35,453 bases of DNA from an uncultured Bacilli bacterium (GTDB lineage Bacteria; Bacillota_I; Bacilli_A; RF39; UBA660): positions 1-35,453 of the forward strand of contig CAKPMC010000010.1 in the NCBI GenBank assembly GCA_934167875.1, given 5' to 3'. Shown here one piece after another: positions 8,973 through 17,089 of the stretch. Within the stretch, counting starts at the first letter, position 1. Every line of letters starts with the position of its first letter. The translations under genes and the position numbers were made by a program. The notes under the pieces are model-generated. The model saw only the letters and a list, made by a program, of their open reading frames with translations. It searched no databases and was not told where the DNA came from.

Positions 8973-9644
8973 TTATAAATCACTTTCTTCTAGGGGATGA
9001 GTTAAAATTACTTTTAAATTACCATTTTTTATTCTTAATTCATCAATAAATTTTTTCTCATTAATATTTTCATTTAAACTAACACGATAAGTTATATCAA
9101 ACATACTACCCATATTAATAGTTTTTACCTGCTCTAATTCAGCTTTAGTTGTATATTTAGTAAAAATATCATTAAATACTTCAGTATAATCTAAATTTTC
9201 AGGAATAGTTATTTTTAATAATTTATCCTTTTTATTTTTATCAAATAAAGTTATTTTAGAAAATATTAATAAACCAAGACAACCTATAATGGTTATAATT
9301 AAAGCAAATAATAGATGCCCCATTCCGGTAGCCAATCCTATGGTCATAGCAAAGAAAACACTTAATATTTCTTTACTTGTACCTGGTAAGCTTCTAAATC
9401 TTACTAAACTGAATGCTCCCATAATCGCAACTGATGTACCTAAATTTCCATTTACCATAATAATTATTGTTTCTACTAATAATGGTAAAATTGAGATTGT
9501 TACTAGAAAGTTTTTGTTGTATTTGGATGTTTGTTTATGAGTTAGAGCTATTAAAACGCCTAGAATAATTGACGTTATTGAACATACTAAAATTGAAGTG
9601 ATTTCAATAGATGATGTTGAACTTGAAAAAATACTATTAAGCAT
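8973..9644 (-). CDS. DUF4956 membrane protein
   Basis: About 223 residues with four hydrophobic helices in the first ~150 residues and a cytosolic C-terminal domain. The stretch GTSVAIMGAFSLVRFRSLPG is typical of DUF4956, a family of unknown function repeatedly found beside VTC-type polyphosphate polymerases. The ATG at 9656 touches the AAAGGA ribosome site; the ATG at 9644 is better spaced (about 12 nt) and overlaps the VTC stop by 8 bases, so I use 9644. It may form the membrane partner of the VTC domain, by analogy with the membrane part of yeast VTC, but this is inference. Confidence 0.85.
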   Translation of the reverse strand: MLNSIFSSSTSSIEITSILVCSITSIILGVLIALTHKQTSKYNKNFLVTISILPLLVETIIIMVNGNLGTSVAIMGAFSLVRFRSLPGTSKEILSVFFAMTIGLATGMGHLLFALIITIIGCLGLLIFSKITLFDKNKKDKLLKITIPENLDYTEVFNDIFTKYTTKAELEQVKTINMGSMFDITYRVSLNENINEKKFIDELRIKNGNLKVILTHPLEESDL

Positions 9645-10341
9645 ATATATAATCATTCCTTTCTTTTAGTTCTTTCTGATAGATGCTTCCATATTTTGAA
9701 AAAGATGTTGGATAAATCTTTAATTCAGAAAGACTTCTTACTAGCCATAATGGCATAGAGCCTAATGTTTTTATTTCCATAATATAATTTTTATCTTTAA
9801 AGTAACATTTACCTGCATCACCTAGTTCTAGGTTCAAATCACTATTTCTACTTCTTAGATTAGAATCTACAGTAATTCTTAAACTGTTATCATCTACACC
9901 GCAATAACTAAGGCGGTCATAAGCAATATAGATAGCTGGTTTTAAATCATAATATTTAAAATAATAATTAATTTCATTCATAATTTGATTATCTTTATCG
10001 TAATTATTGGTTTCTAGATAAGTATAGAAATCTTTTAATTTAATTTTTATTCTTCTTTTACCTACTATACCTTTATATTTTTCTTTTATTTCTAGAAAAA
10101 CATCATCATTGATACTTGGTACTTGATAACTCCTAAGTCTAATTTTTTCTTTGAATATTGGTTTTTCTAATGAGTTAATAATTAAATCATTATTGATAGT
10201 ATCAAAGTATATATTACAGATAGTACTTTTAAAGTATTTATCTTTTTTTAAATGTTTATTTATTTTTTTGAAGAGTAATTTATATTCTTGCTCTGTTAAA
10301 ACGTATTTCTGTTCCACTCTTTTAAAAATATTTTCATACAT
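9637..10341 (-). CDS. VTC-type polyphosphate polymerase domain protein
   Basis: 234 residues, about the size of a single VTC domain, the triphosphate-tunnel fold that makes polyphosphate from ATP in yeast Vtc4. Basic and acidic tunnel residues are visible in order: RVEQKYVL (residues 8-15), KIRLRSY, FLEIKEKYKG with KRRIKIKL, and the C-terminal MEIKTLGSMPLWL followed by SFSKYGSIY. No membrane segment or SPX domain is present, so membrane coupling would come from the DUF4956 gene that overlaps its stop. AAAGGAG stands 6 nt before the ATG. It is first in a three-gene operon with DUF4956 and the beta-helix protein. Confidence 0.87.
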   Translation of the reverse strand: MYENIFKRVEQKYVLTEQEYKLLFKKINKHLKKDKYFKSTICNIYFDTINNDLIINSLEKPIFKEKIRLRSYQVPSINDDVFLEIKEKYKGIVGKRRIKIKLKDFYTYLETNNYDKDNQIMNEINYYFKYYDLKPAIYIAYDRLSYCGVDDNSLRITVDSNLRSRNSDLNLELGDAGKCYFKDKNYIMEIKTLGSMPLWLVRSLSELKIYPTSFSKYGSIYQKELKERNDYIYA

Positions 10342-10414
10342 ATTTTTCTCCTTTCACTAAACATTCTAGTTTAATATATTGAAAGAAATATGGAATTAGT
10401 GTGAATTTTTGGTG

Positions 10415-10445
10415 AAAAAAAATAGGAGATGGTGTTCTCCTATTT
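10415..10445 (-). terminator. Terminator of tail-anchored protein gene
   Basis: On the minus strand a 10-bp perfect stem AAATAGGAGA / TCTCCTATTT with a 6-nt loop runs into eight T residues. The TAG stop of the 218-residue gene lies inside the first stem arm. It is nearly identical to the hairpin at 11206-11235. Confidence 0.88.
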
Positions 10446-11096
10446 GGTTATAAAAATAAAAATTATTCCTATTAAGGATATAATAAAGGATGCTATAAAT
10501 GAAGTAACTGTTAATAGTTGTATTCCAGTAAAACCTTTTTTTCTATTGTCGAAGTATGGAGTATTTGAATTAATAGCATTACCATTAACATCCAAAGTTC
10601 CTTCTACCATTTTATTTATCATTTCATCAACAACTTGGATTGTAGACTCCCTAGGTAACGAACTTTTGACCATTGAATCACCTTGTTGAACTGGAGCAGA
10701 TTCAAAAATATTTCCTAAATTATTTAGTAGTCCATTAATTTGGTTTTGTGCATCATCATTAGTATTGGTTGATACACTTGATTGTTCATAATCGAAATCC
10801 AAATCAATTGATGGCATTTCCATTTCTTTTTGTATATCTTGCATTAACATTTCTTTTTGTATATCTTGCATTAATTTTTCTTTTGATATTTCTATTCCTA
10901 AAGATGATAATCTTCTAATGGAAGAATTCAACATGCTTTCAAACAAAATTTCGTGTTTCAGCTTTTGTAATGCTAACATTTTAACAGTATTCAAATAGTC
11001 ACGCTCTAAATCTGATTGCATATTAGTTTGGCTATCATATATTTCACCACCATTGCTAATTCCTTCCCAACCATGTTTTGATTTATCCAATGCCAT
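10440..11096 (-). CDS. C-terminally anchored membrane protein, unknown
   Basis: 218 residues without an N-terminal signal. Residues 1-110 are helical and charged; a 9-residue unit (MLMQDIQKE-type) is duplicated exactly at the DNA level (27-nt repeats at 10821-10874). A hydrophobic helix occupies about residues 193-217, immediately before the end, so the protein should be tail-anchored with its bulk in the cytoplasm. It is a single-gene unit with its own terminator. No recognised domain. The N-terminus (ALDKSKHGWEGI) with Trp/Gly resembles no family I can name. Confidence 0.7.
   Translation of the reverse strand: MALDKSKHGWEGISNGGEIYDSQTNMQSDLERDYLNTVKMLALQKLKHEILFESMLNSSIRRLSSLGIEISKEKLMQDIQKEMLMQDIQKEMEMPSIDLDFDYEQSSVSTNTNDDAQNQINGLLNNLGNIFESAPVQQGDSMVKSSLPRESTIQVVDEMINKMVEGTLDVNGNAINSNTPYFDNRKKGFTGIQLLTVTSFIASFIISLIGIIFIFITK
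10821..10874. repeat. Perfect 27-nt tandem duplication in coding sequence
   Basis: Two exact head-to-tail copies of a 27-nt unit (10821-10847 and 10848-10874) within the tail-anchored protein gene. The unit is in frame and doubles a 9-residue helical segment. The perfect identity implies a recent slippage event; copy number could vary between strains without breaking the frame. Confidence 0.95.
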
Positions 11097-11205
11097 TTTA
11101 TCAACTCCTATTATATTAATAATAACATATTTATTTCTAATCTATTATTTTTAATATTTATTTCTTGTAAATTATTGTAAATTTTTTTTAATAATTTAAT
11201 ACGTT

Positions 11206-11235
11206 AAAAAAAATAGGAGGTGGTGTTCTCCTATT
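11206..11235 (-). terminator. Terminator of DUF4362-like gene
   Basis: On the minus strand AATAGGAG / CTCCTATT (8 bp, 8-nt loop) is followed by a run of eight T residues. It lies about 45 nt after the stop at 11279. Stem and loop almost match the hairpin at 10415-10445. Confidence 0.85.
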
Positions 11236-11278
11236 AAATATAAATATTACTTTTTTGATTTAATTATAGATTTTCTTA

Positions 11279-11977
11279 CTAATTTATTATCATATTTCGT
11301 GTTAATAATACTCTACTATCTTCTTTATTATCATTATATACTATTAAATTACTAATAGCAGGATCTTTATCTAAATCTAATACTTCTTCAATATTTTTAT
11401 ATGTTTCTATAGTTATTTTTCTATCTTCTTCACTTGAAAATTTATCTCTTGTGTTATCTGTAATAACTATTACCTTATCTATTTCGTATTTAATATCTGT
11501 AATAATTAAATCACCTTCTACTGTTGTTTGTACCAACCTTAGAAAAGCTCTTTTTTTAGTATTGATACTTGTTGTGAAATCAGTTAGTAAATCAGAGTTA
11601 GCTATTGTGGTAGTTACTACTACAGCTTTATCTTTTATTGCCTGTTCAACTTGATAATCACTACTTAATTTTTCTATACTGATGTAATCTTTAGTTAATG
11701 AATCATTATAAAAATCATTTAGGCTTTCACTATTTGTTTCTTCAGTAGTACTTTCTTTAAAATTATTATAAAAAGTAATACCAAATAGTTTTATTTTTAA
11801 ACCGTTATTATAACCATTTTTATAATTATTATCTAATCTATGGTATTTTGTGATTTCATAGATTACAGATTTATACTTAACTGTTCCACCATCCCAAAGT
11901 ATAGTTCTTTTAGGAATTAATAAAATTACTATAATAACTATTATAAATATGATAATTAATTTTTTATTTTTTTTCAT
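11279..11977 (-). CDS. DUF4362-like membrane-anchored protein
   Basis: 232 residues. A basic start (MKKNKK) and hydrophobic helix (about residues 7-23) make a signal anchor with no lipobox. The C-terminal ~120 residues (QVEQAIKDKAVVVTTT, then VEGDLIITDIKYE and DNTRDKF) look like DUF4362, an extracellular domain of unknown function in Bacilli. The ATG at 11977 has GAAAGGA 8 nt upstream; the longer reading from 12025 has no ribosome site. The gene is 91 nt after the Nudix gene with no clear terminator between them, so they may share a transcript. The family call is from pattern memory and is moderate. Confidence 0.65.
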   Translation of the reverse strand: MKKNKKLIIIFIIVIIVILLIPKRTILWDGGTVKYKSVIYEITKYHRLDNNYKNGYNNGLKIKLFGITFYNNFKESTTEETNSESLNDFYNDSLTKDYISIEKLSSDYQVEQAIKDKAVVVTTTIANSDLLTDFTTSINTKKRAFLRLVQTTVEGDLIITDIKYEIDKVIVITDNTRDKFSSEEDRKITIETYKNIEEVLDLDKDPAISNLIVYNDNKEDSRVLLTRNMIIN

Positions 11978-12068
11978 AAATATTTCCTTTCTCTCAATTA
12001 GAATGTGTTGTAATAAAACATTCAAAAAATAAATTATTAAAATAGTATTATTTGTATTTGTTTTTATC

Positions 12069-12563
12069 TTATTTTCCTATTATTTCTTCGAAATATGCAT
12101 TCGCCTCAAATTTACCATCATTATATAATTTCCTAATTTCATTTCTTGATAACCATTTAGCATCATTTACCTCTTCTTCTTGAATAATTATTCTTTGATT
12201 ATCTGAATCTTCTACTTTAAATAGCCATACTTCTAATATATCATCACAATTTGGATAATACCTTAGTGTAGAACCTATATATTTTCCTGCAGCTTTATCA
12301 ATTACAATCCCTAATTCTTCTTTTACTTCCCTAATAGCAGCATCAATATTAGTTTCTCCCATTAATACACTTCCGCCAGTACATTCCCATTGCAGTGGAT
12401 ATGTTCTATTAACTGCACGTTGTGAAACTAAAAGTTCATTCTTATCATTTTCTAACCATACGTTAACCACTAAGTGAAACTCACCTTTATTTAGTTTTTC
12501 CCCTCTTATTACTTTTCTTTCCAGCATATTTTTGTTTTCATCATATAAGTCCCATTTTTCCAT
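12069..12563 (-). CDS. Nudix hydrolase
   Basis: 164 residues. The full Nudix box is present at residues 64-86: Gly64, five residues, Glu70, seven residues, then REVKEELGI. Such enzymes cleave a nucleoside diphosphate linked to another group. The N-terminal part (MEKWDLYDENKNMLERKVIRG) and the length resemble the isopentenyl-diphosphate-isomerase-like/YfcD Nudix branch, but substrate cannot be assigned. No operon partner points to one. The stretch of 290 nt upstream, to 12853, holds no gene or clear hairpin that I can see; it is extremely AT-rich. Confidence 0.88.
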   Translation of the reverse strand: MEKWDLYDENKNMLERKVIRGEKLNKGEFHLVVNVWLENDKNELLVSQRAVNRTYPLQWECTGGSVLMGETNIDAAIREVKEELGIVIDKAAGKYIGSTLRYYPNCDDILEVWLFKVEDSDNQRIIIQEEEVNDAKWLSRNEIRKLYNDGKFEANAYFEEIIGK

Positions 12564-12853
12564 TTTATTCTCCTAATCTATTATTTTTACTTTTATTAGT
12601 AATTTTTTGATGTAGATTATTTGTTGTAAAAATCTTAGTGTGTATTATTGTTACCTCAATATATTTTTCTATATATTCTTTTCTACATATAACTATTTTT
12701 ACAAATCAATTTTGCTTGTATCAATTATTATTTATTTCTAATAAATATATAGCTTTATCATAATTAAATTATATCATGATTGATTTTACTATGTCTAATA
12801 GTTCATTAATGATTGTATTTTCTACTCTAATTATTTTTTAATACTTCTGTTAT

Positions 12854-13444
12854 TTATTCTAATGAAATTGGTTCTGTTCTTTGAATTTTAACAATATTAT
12901 TAGTACAGTCAACTATTGTACTAGCCTGCCCAAATGATACATCACCTTCTAGTATTCCATCCAAAGTTGGTAATTTTTCTTTTATTTCATCTAGAGTATT
13001 GCATACTGGTTCTCCACTTATATTTGCACTAGTTAAGAAGATAGGACATCCTATTTTTTGAATTAATTGTTTTAATACTTCTGATGATGCGATTCTTACG
13101 GCAACTTTCTCATCCATTTCTGTACCAGTATTATTAATGTGTAAAAGAACATTTGATTTTTTATTAAGAACTAAAGTAATTGGCCCAGGCATAAAGGCAT
13201 GAATTAATTTTTCAGCATCTAAATTCACAATCGCAATATCTTTAATTTGAGTTTCATTTATACACATTATGGGAAAGGGTTTAGTATCAGGACGATTTTT
13301 AATACTTATCAATTTTTCATATGCTTTACGTGAATTAATACTAGCACATAAACCATATACAGTATCTGTAGGGACACTAATTACGCCATCATCTTTTAAT
13401 ATTTTGGAAACTTTATCAATTTTATTTTGCTTATACCTTTTCAT
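12854..13444 (-). CDS. tsaC: L-threonylcarbamoyladenylate synthase TsaC/YrdC
   Basis: Makes threonylcarbamoyl-AMP from threonine, bicarbonate and ATP, the first step of t6A synthesis on ANN-decoding tRNAs. The Sua5/YciO/YrdC fold is marked by VPTDTVYGL (residues 24-32), KNRPDTKPFP, the MPGPITLVL segment and LTSANISGEP. At 196 residues it is a TsaC form without the C-terminal Sua5 domain. GAAGGA lies about 12 nt before the ATG and a TATAAT box lies near 13476-13471. It stands apart from the tsaE-tsaB-rimI-tsaD operon at 29.6-32.1 kb but supplies their substrate. Confidence 0.93.
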   Translation of the reverse strand: MKRYKQNKIDKVSKILKDDGVISVPTDTVYGLCASINSRKAYEKLISIKNRPDTKPFPIMCINETQIKDIAIVNLDAEKLIHAFMPGPITLVLNKKSNVLLHINNTGTEMDEKVAVRIASSEVLKQLIQKIGCPIFLTSANISGEPVCNTLDEIKEKLPTLDGILEGDVSFGQASTIVDCTNNIVKIQRTEPISLE

Positions 13445-13596
13445 TTTAGTTAATTTTCCTTCAAATTATTATACTAATTTTTTTCTTAGACTACATTCTT
13501 TAATATCATTATACCAAATATTAAAGGAATGCTAGCTATTTTTTCTAATAACACTTATTTTGTTTCTTCATATAATAAATTAGTAAAGGAGGATAT

Positions 13597-14589
13597 ATGA
13601 AGAAAATTGTTTATTCAATTATTTGTGTTTTAATACTATTTTTGATTGGGCTTATGTTTTTACTTGATTTAAATAAGGGTGATAATAAAAAGGATCTAGA
13701 AAAAATAAGAGTAGCTGAAGTTGCACATACTGTTTTCTATGCACCACAATATGCTGCTATTAGTCAAGGTTTCTTTGAAGAAGAAGGACTTGATGTTGAA
13801 CTTATTTTAACACCTGGTGCTGATAAAGTAACTGCTGCTGTTTTATCAGGAGATGTTGAAATTGGCTTTTCTGGAAGTGAAGCATGTATTTATGTATACA
13901 ATGCTGGTGAAAAAGATTATTTAAAAACTTTTGCACAACTTACACAAAAAGATGGATCATTTTTAGTATCAAGACAAAAAATTGATAATTTTACACTTGA
14001 TGATTTAAAAGGTAAAAGTGTTATTGGAGGACGCCAAGGTGGTATGCCTGAAATGACATTTGAATGGGCACTTAGACAAAATGGAATTGATCCAACAAAA
14101 GATCTAGATATTGATACTAGTGTTGCTTTTGCTGCTATGGGTGGTGCTTTCATAGGCGGACAGGGTGATTTTGTTACTTTGTTTGAACCTAATGCCCTAC
14201 AAATAGAAAAACAAGGATTTGGTTATGTAGTAGCTTCTATTGGTGAACTTGGTGGTGTTGTACCTTATACATCTTATAGTGCACGTAATAGCTACTTAGA
14301 AAAAAATCCTGAAATTATAGAAAAATTCACAAGAGCTATTCAAAAGGGACTTGACTTTGTTCATAATCACAATGATGAAGAAGTAGCTAAAGCTATTTTA
14401 GATTTCTTCCCAGATACTTCATTAACTGATTTAACTGGAGTAATGGAAAGATATCGTAGTATTGAAGCTTGGCCTACTACTACAACATTTAGTAGTGAAT
14501 CTTTCTATCACTTACAAGATATTATGATGGCAGCTAATGAATTAGATAGTACTGTTAAGTATGAAGATTTAATCTACACTAGGGATTAA
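13597..14589 (+). CDS. ABC transporter substrate-binding protein, NMT1/SsuA-like
   Basis: 330 residues. An N-terminal hydrophobic helix (about residues 7-23) with no proper lipobox suggests an uncleaved membrane anchor rather than a lipoprotein. The rest is the NMT1/THI5-like or SsuA/TauA-like binding fold: AEVAHTVFYAPQYAAISQGF, EEEGLDVEL, GDVEIGFSGSEA, LKGKSVIGGRQGG. These families bind thiamine precursors, sulfonates, nitrate or similar small molecules; the ligand is not determined. AAAGGAGG lies 5 nt before the ATG. First of a three-gene ABC operon. The 152 nt upstream show no TPP riboswitch and no S-box. Confidence 0.85.
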   Translation: MKKIVYSIICVLILFLIGLMFLLDLNKGDNKKDLEKIRVAEVAHTVFYAPQYAAISQGFFEEEGLDVELILTPGADKVTAAVLSGDVEIGFSGSEACIYVYNAGEKDYLKTFAQLTQKDGSFLVSRQKIDNFTLDDLKGKSVIGGRQGGMPEMTFEWALRQNGIDPTKDLDIDTSVAFAAMGGAFIGGQGDFVTLFEPNALQIEKQGFGYVVASIGELGGVVPYTSYSARNSYLEKNPEIIEKFTRAIQKGLDFVHNHNDEEVAKAILDFFPDTSLTDLTGVMERYRSIEAWPTTTTFSSESFYHLQDIMMAANELDSTVKYEDLIYTRD

Positions 14590-14591
14590 AT

Positions 14592-15341
14592 ATGAAAACT
14601 CTTTTGAGTATCAAAAACTTAAAAAAAATATATCATGACTTAGATGGTGAAGTATGTGCTATTGGAGATGTTAGTATAGATGTATACGATAAAGAACTTA
14701 TTTCTATTGTAGGACCATCTGGTTGTGGAAAAACAAGTTTACTTTCTATCCTATCTAATTTAGAAGAAAAATCTGACGGGATTATTTCTTTTAATAAAGA
14801 TAATGTAAAACTTGGGTATATGTTACAAAAAGATGCATTATTTCCCTGGAAAACAGTTTTGGATAATTGCTTGATTGGATTAGAAATCACGCATACTTTA
14901 AATAATGAAACAAAAGAACGTGTAATTAAGCTTTTAAAAACTTATGGACTTGGTGAATTTATTAATAAGTATCCTGATAGCTTGTCCGGTGGTATGAAGC
15001 AAAGAGTTGCTTTAATTAGAACACTAGCAACTGATCCTGACATTCTTTTGCTAGATGAACCTTTTTCAGCTCTGGATTACGTCACGAGATTAGCTCTTTC
15101 AGATGACTTATATAAAATAATAAAGAATGAAGGTAAAACAGCAATTCTAGTTACACATGATTTAGCTGAAGCTATTTCTTTATCAGATAGAGTTGTAGTA
15201 CTAACTAAGAGGCCTTCTACTGTTAAAAAAATATATGATATAAAACTAACTAATCAGTCTACTCCTATCAATAATCGTAAATGCAAAGAATTTAATACTT
15301 ATTATGATGAGATTTGGAGGGATCTGGATGTCCACTTATAG
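14592..15341 (+). CDS. ABC transporter ATP-binding protein, SsuB/TauB type
   Basis: 249-residue ATPase that powers the importer. Walker A GPSGCGKTS (about residues 40-48), Q-loop MLQKDALFPW, signature LSGGMKQR, Walker B ILLLDEPFSALD and the switch VTHD are all intact. The LFPWKT Q-loop and size fit the nitrate/sulfonate/thiamine-precursor (NitT/TauT) group. The gene starts 2 nt after the binding-protein stop, and its end overlaps the permease start by 14 nt. Confidence 0.93.
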   Translation: MKTLLSIKNLKKIYHDLDGEVCAIGDVSIDVYDKELISIVGPSGCGKTSLLSILSNLEEKSDGIISFNKDNVKLGYMLQKDALFPWKTVLDNCLIGLEITHTLNNETKERVIKLLKTYGLGEFINKYPDSLSGGMKQRVALIRTLATDPDILLLDEPFSALDYVTRLALSDDLYKIIKNEGKTAILVTHDLAEAISLSDRVVVLTKRPSTVKKIYDIKLTNQSTPINNRKCKEFNTYYDEIWRDLDVHL

Positions 15342-16122
15342 TTTGGAACATAAACTTTTTCTAAGAAAAAGAAGAAAAAATAAAATACTAGTTATCTTTT
15401 TTCAAATTTTAATTTTCTTAAGCTTTATGGTTATTTGGGAAATGTGTGCTAGAGCAGGAATTATTAATACTTTCTTATCTAGTTCACCTACTAAGGTAGT
15501 AGAAACATTTTCAAATTTACTTAAAACCAATAACTTATGGTCCCATGTTTGGGTTACCGTTTATGAAACTATTATTAGTTTTTTACTTGCTTCTTTAATA
15601 GGTTTTATTATTGCTTCTATTTTATGGTGGAATAAAATAGTAGCTAAAATAATAGATCCTTATTTAACTATTTTAAATTCACTACCAAAAGTAGCACTTG
15701 GACCACTTATTATTATTTGGGTTGGTGCTAATACTAATTCAATAATATTTATGGCATTATTAATATCTACTTTTATTACTATAATAAATATTTATCAAGG
15801 ATTTATGTCAACTGATCTTTATTTTATTACTTTAATGCGTACATTTAATGCTAAGAAACATCAGATTTTTATTAAATTAATTGTTCCTAGTAATAAAAAT
15901 AATATCATAAATTGTCTAAAGGTAAATATTAGTATGAGTTTGATAGGCGTTATTATGGGAGAACTATTGGTTTCTAAAGAGGGACTTGGTTATCTTATTA
16001 TGTATGGATCACAAGTGTTTAATATTAATTTAGTTATTACTTCTGTAGTGATACTAGCAATCGTTTCATATATTATGTATGCAATAATTTCTTTTATAGA
16101 AAAAAGGACAGTTAAGAATTAA
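15328..16122 (+). CDS. ABC transporter permease, SsuC/TauC type
   Basis: 264 residues with about six hydrophobic helices. The cytoplasmic EAA-like loop is present in altered form (FITLMRTFNAKKHQIFIKLIVPS), matching the BPD_transp_1 fold of NitT/TauT permeases. I start at 15328 because GGAGGG stands 6 nt before this ATG, overlapping the ATPase gene; the upstream ATG at 15304 has no ribosome site. The stop TAA lies inside the terminator stem. With its two upstream neighbours it forms one importer. Confidence 0.9.
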   Translation: MSTYSLEHKLFLRKRRKNKILVIFFQILIFLSFMVIWEMCARAGIINTFLSSSPTKVVETFSNLLKTNNLWSHVWVTVYETIISFLLASLIGFIIASILWWNKIVAKIIDPYLTILNSLPKVALGPLIIIWVGANTNSIIFMALLISTFITIINIYQGFMSTDLYFITLMRTFNAKKHQIFIKLIVPSNKNNIINCLKVNISMSLIGVIMGELLVSKEGLGYLIMYGSQVFNINLVITSVVILAIVSYIMYAIISFIEKRTVKN

Positions 16123-16136
16123 GCTTAACTGTCTTT
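16107..16136 (+). terminator. Two-way terminator between ABC operon and surface cluster
   Basis: A perfect 10-bp stem GACAGTTAAG / CTTAACTGTC with a 7-nt loop. On the plus strand it ends in TTTATA; on the minus strand the stem is followed by CTTTTTTC, so it can also stop transcripts of the facing gene that ends at 16149. Confidence 0.85.
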
Positions 16137-16148
16137 ATATGCTGTTTT

Positions 16149-16694
16149 TTAATCATCTTGAAGTATTATTTGACCGTCTGTTATCGGTATATTAGGAAAA
16201 CTTGCATCCATTAATGTAAAGTTTCTAACTGGAGCTGTTGGATTTGTCACTTGCACTGTTTCAGAAGCTTCTGTCATAGTAATTGTTTTAACAGTATCAT
16301 CAAACGTGTGGCCCCCATCACTTGATATTTGTTTATAGTAAATTGCATTACTTCCAGATTCAGCAAATGGAACATTATTAAATATAGCATTACCATCTTG
16401 ATTAGTTGTTACCTCTGTTCCAACTATTGTTCCTGTACTATCGGTTCTTATAAACTTTGCCCCAATAATTTGTACTCCTGTATCAGGGTTTCCCGTATCT
16501 GTAACATGAAGTGTTAAAGTTCCAGTTGCACTTATTGTAAAAGCATAAGTATCTGTTCCTTCTACAATAGTAACACTTTTAGGATTAAGTGTTGATACAT
16601 CATATCCACCTGCTATAGCTTGAGCATTATAGGTTCCAGTAACAAGTTCAATACTGCCCTTACCATTTGTTATTGGAATTGTGTGCCTTGCCAT
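16149..16694 (-). CDS. Leaderless CnaB/SpaA-like surface protein, unknown
   Basis: 181 residues with no signal peptide. Residues 1-55 are a short beta-rich unit; about 56-150 look like a prealbumin/CnaB-type beta-sandwich (GTLTLHVTDTG, GVQIIGAKF, TNQDGNAIFNNVPF, YYKQISSDG). The last ~25 residues (FTLMDASFPNIPITDGQIIL) carry a motif also at the end of the upstream 121-residue protein. The ATG at 16694 lies inside the upstream gene, 12 nt after a GGAGG that also codes for that gene's Gly-Gly. No LPXTG signal and no membrane span, so any surface role is inferred from the beta-sandwich look and neighbours. Confidence 0.75.
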   Translation of the reverse strand: MARHTIPITNGKGSIELVTGTYNAQAIAGGYDVSTLNPKSVTIVEGTDTYAFTISATGTLTLHVTDTGNPDTGVQIIGAKFIRTDSTGTIVGTEVTTNQDGNAIFNNVPFAESGSNAIYYKQISSDGGHTFDDTVKTITMTEASETVQVTNPTAPVRNFTLMDASFPNIPITDGQIILQDD

Positions 16695-17035
16695 AATATC
16701 ATCTTACCTCCTTCTATTTTTATATTAGGATTATATTTATCAATCAACATAAATGTAACTAGATATTTTCTATTATTTGCAATATTATTAATAATGTTAA
16801 TACAATAAACTTTGTTCTTTTTTGCTATTAAAGGTATTTTTAAAATTGATAAATTAGAATATATAATTAACCTATATATATCATTATCACATATTGGTAT
16901 TTTTACTCTTCCAAAATTATCTGTTATTCCTTTAAAAGCAATCTTATTATATTTATCTATTAATTTAACTTTTAAATTATTTGTCTTTATACCTAAATTA
17001 TTATAAATTTTAATATAAATACAATCTTTTGTCAT
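16670..17035 (-). CDS. Small leaderless beta-rich protein, unknown
   Basis: 121 residues, no signal peptide, no strong membrane helix. The sequence alternates hydrophobic and polar residues (YIKIYNNLG, VKLIDKYNK, VKIPICDND, YLVTFMLID), which suggests one or two beta-sandwich repeats. The C-terminal PNIKIEGGKMILWQG is like the end of the 181-residue protein, whose start overlaps this gene by 25 nt. GAGGTGAGAT directly precedes the ATG. It lies 55 nt after the beta-helix gene and probably shares its transcript. Family unrecognised. Confidence 0.72.
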   Translation of the reverse strand: MTKDCIYIKIYNNLGIKTNNLKVKLIDKYNKIAFKGITDNFGRVKIPICDNDIYRLIIYSNLSILKIPLIAKKNKVYCINIINNIANNRKYLVTFMLIDKYNPNIKIEGGKMILWQGTQFQ

Positions 17036-17089
17036 ATCTCACCTCATTGCAATATATTTTGTAAATTATTTTATCTTCTTGTAAAAATA

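Noticed and set aside
12564..12853. A hidden small gene or RNA in the 290-nt gap between Nudix and tsaC
   Set aside because: No start with a ribosome site and useful frame, and no stable hairpin, could be seen.
13445..13596. Possible TPP or S-box riboswitch before the ABC operon
   Set aside because: No CTGAGA-type core or paired helices are found; the region is only AT-rich with a -10-like box.
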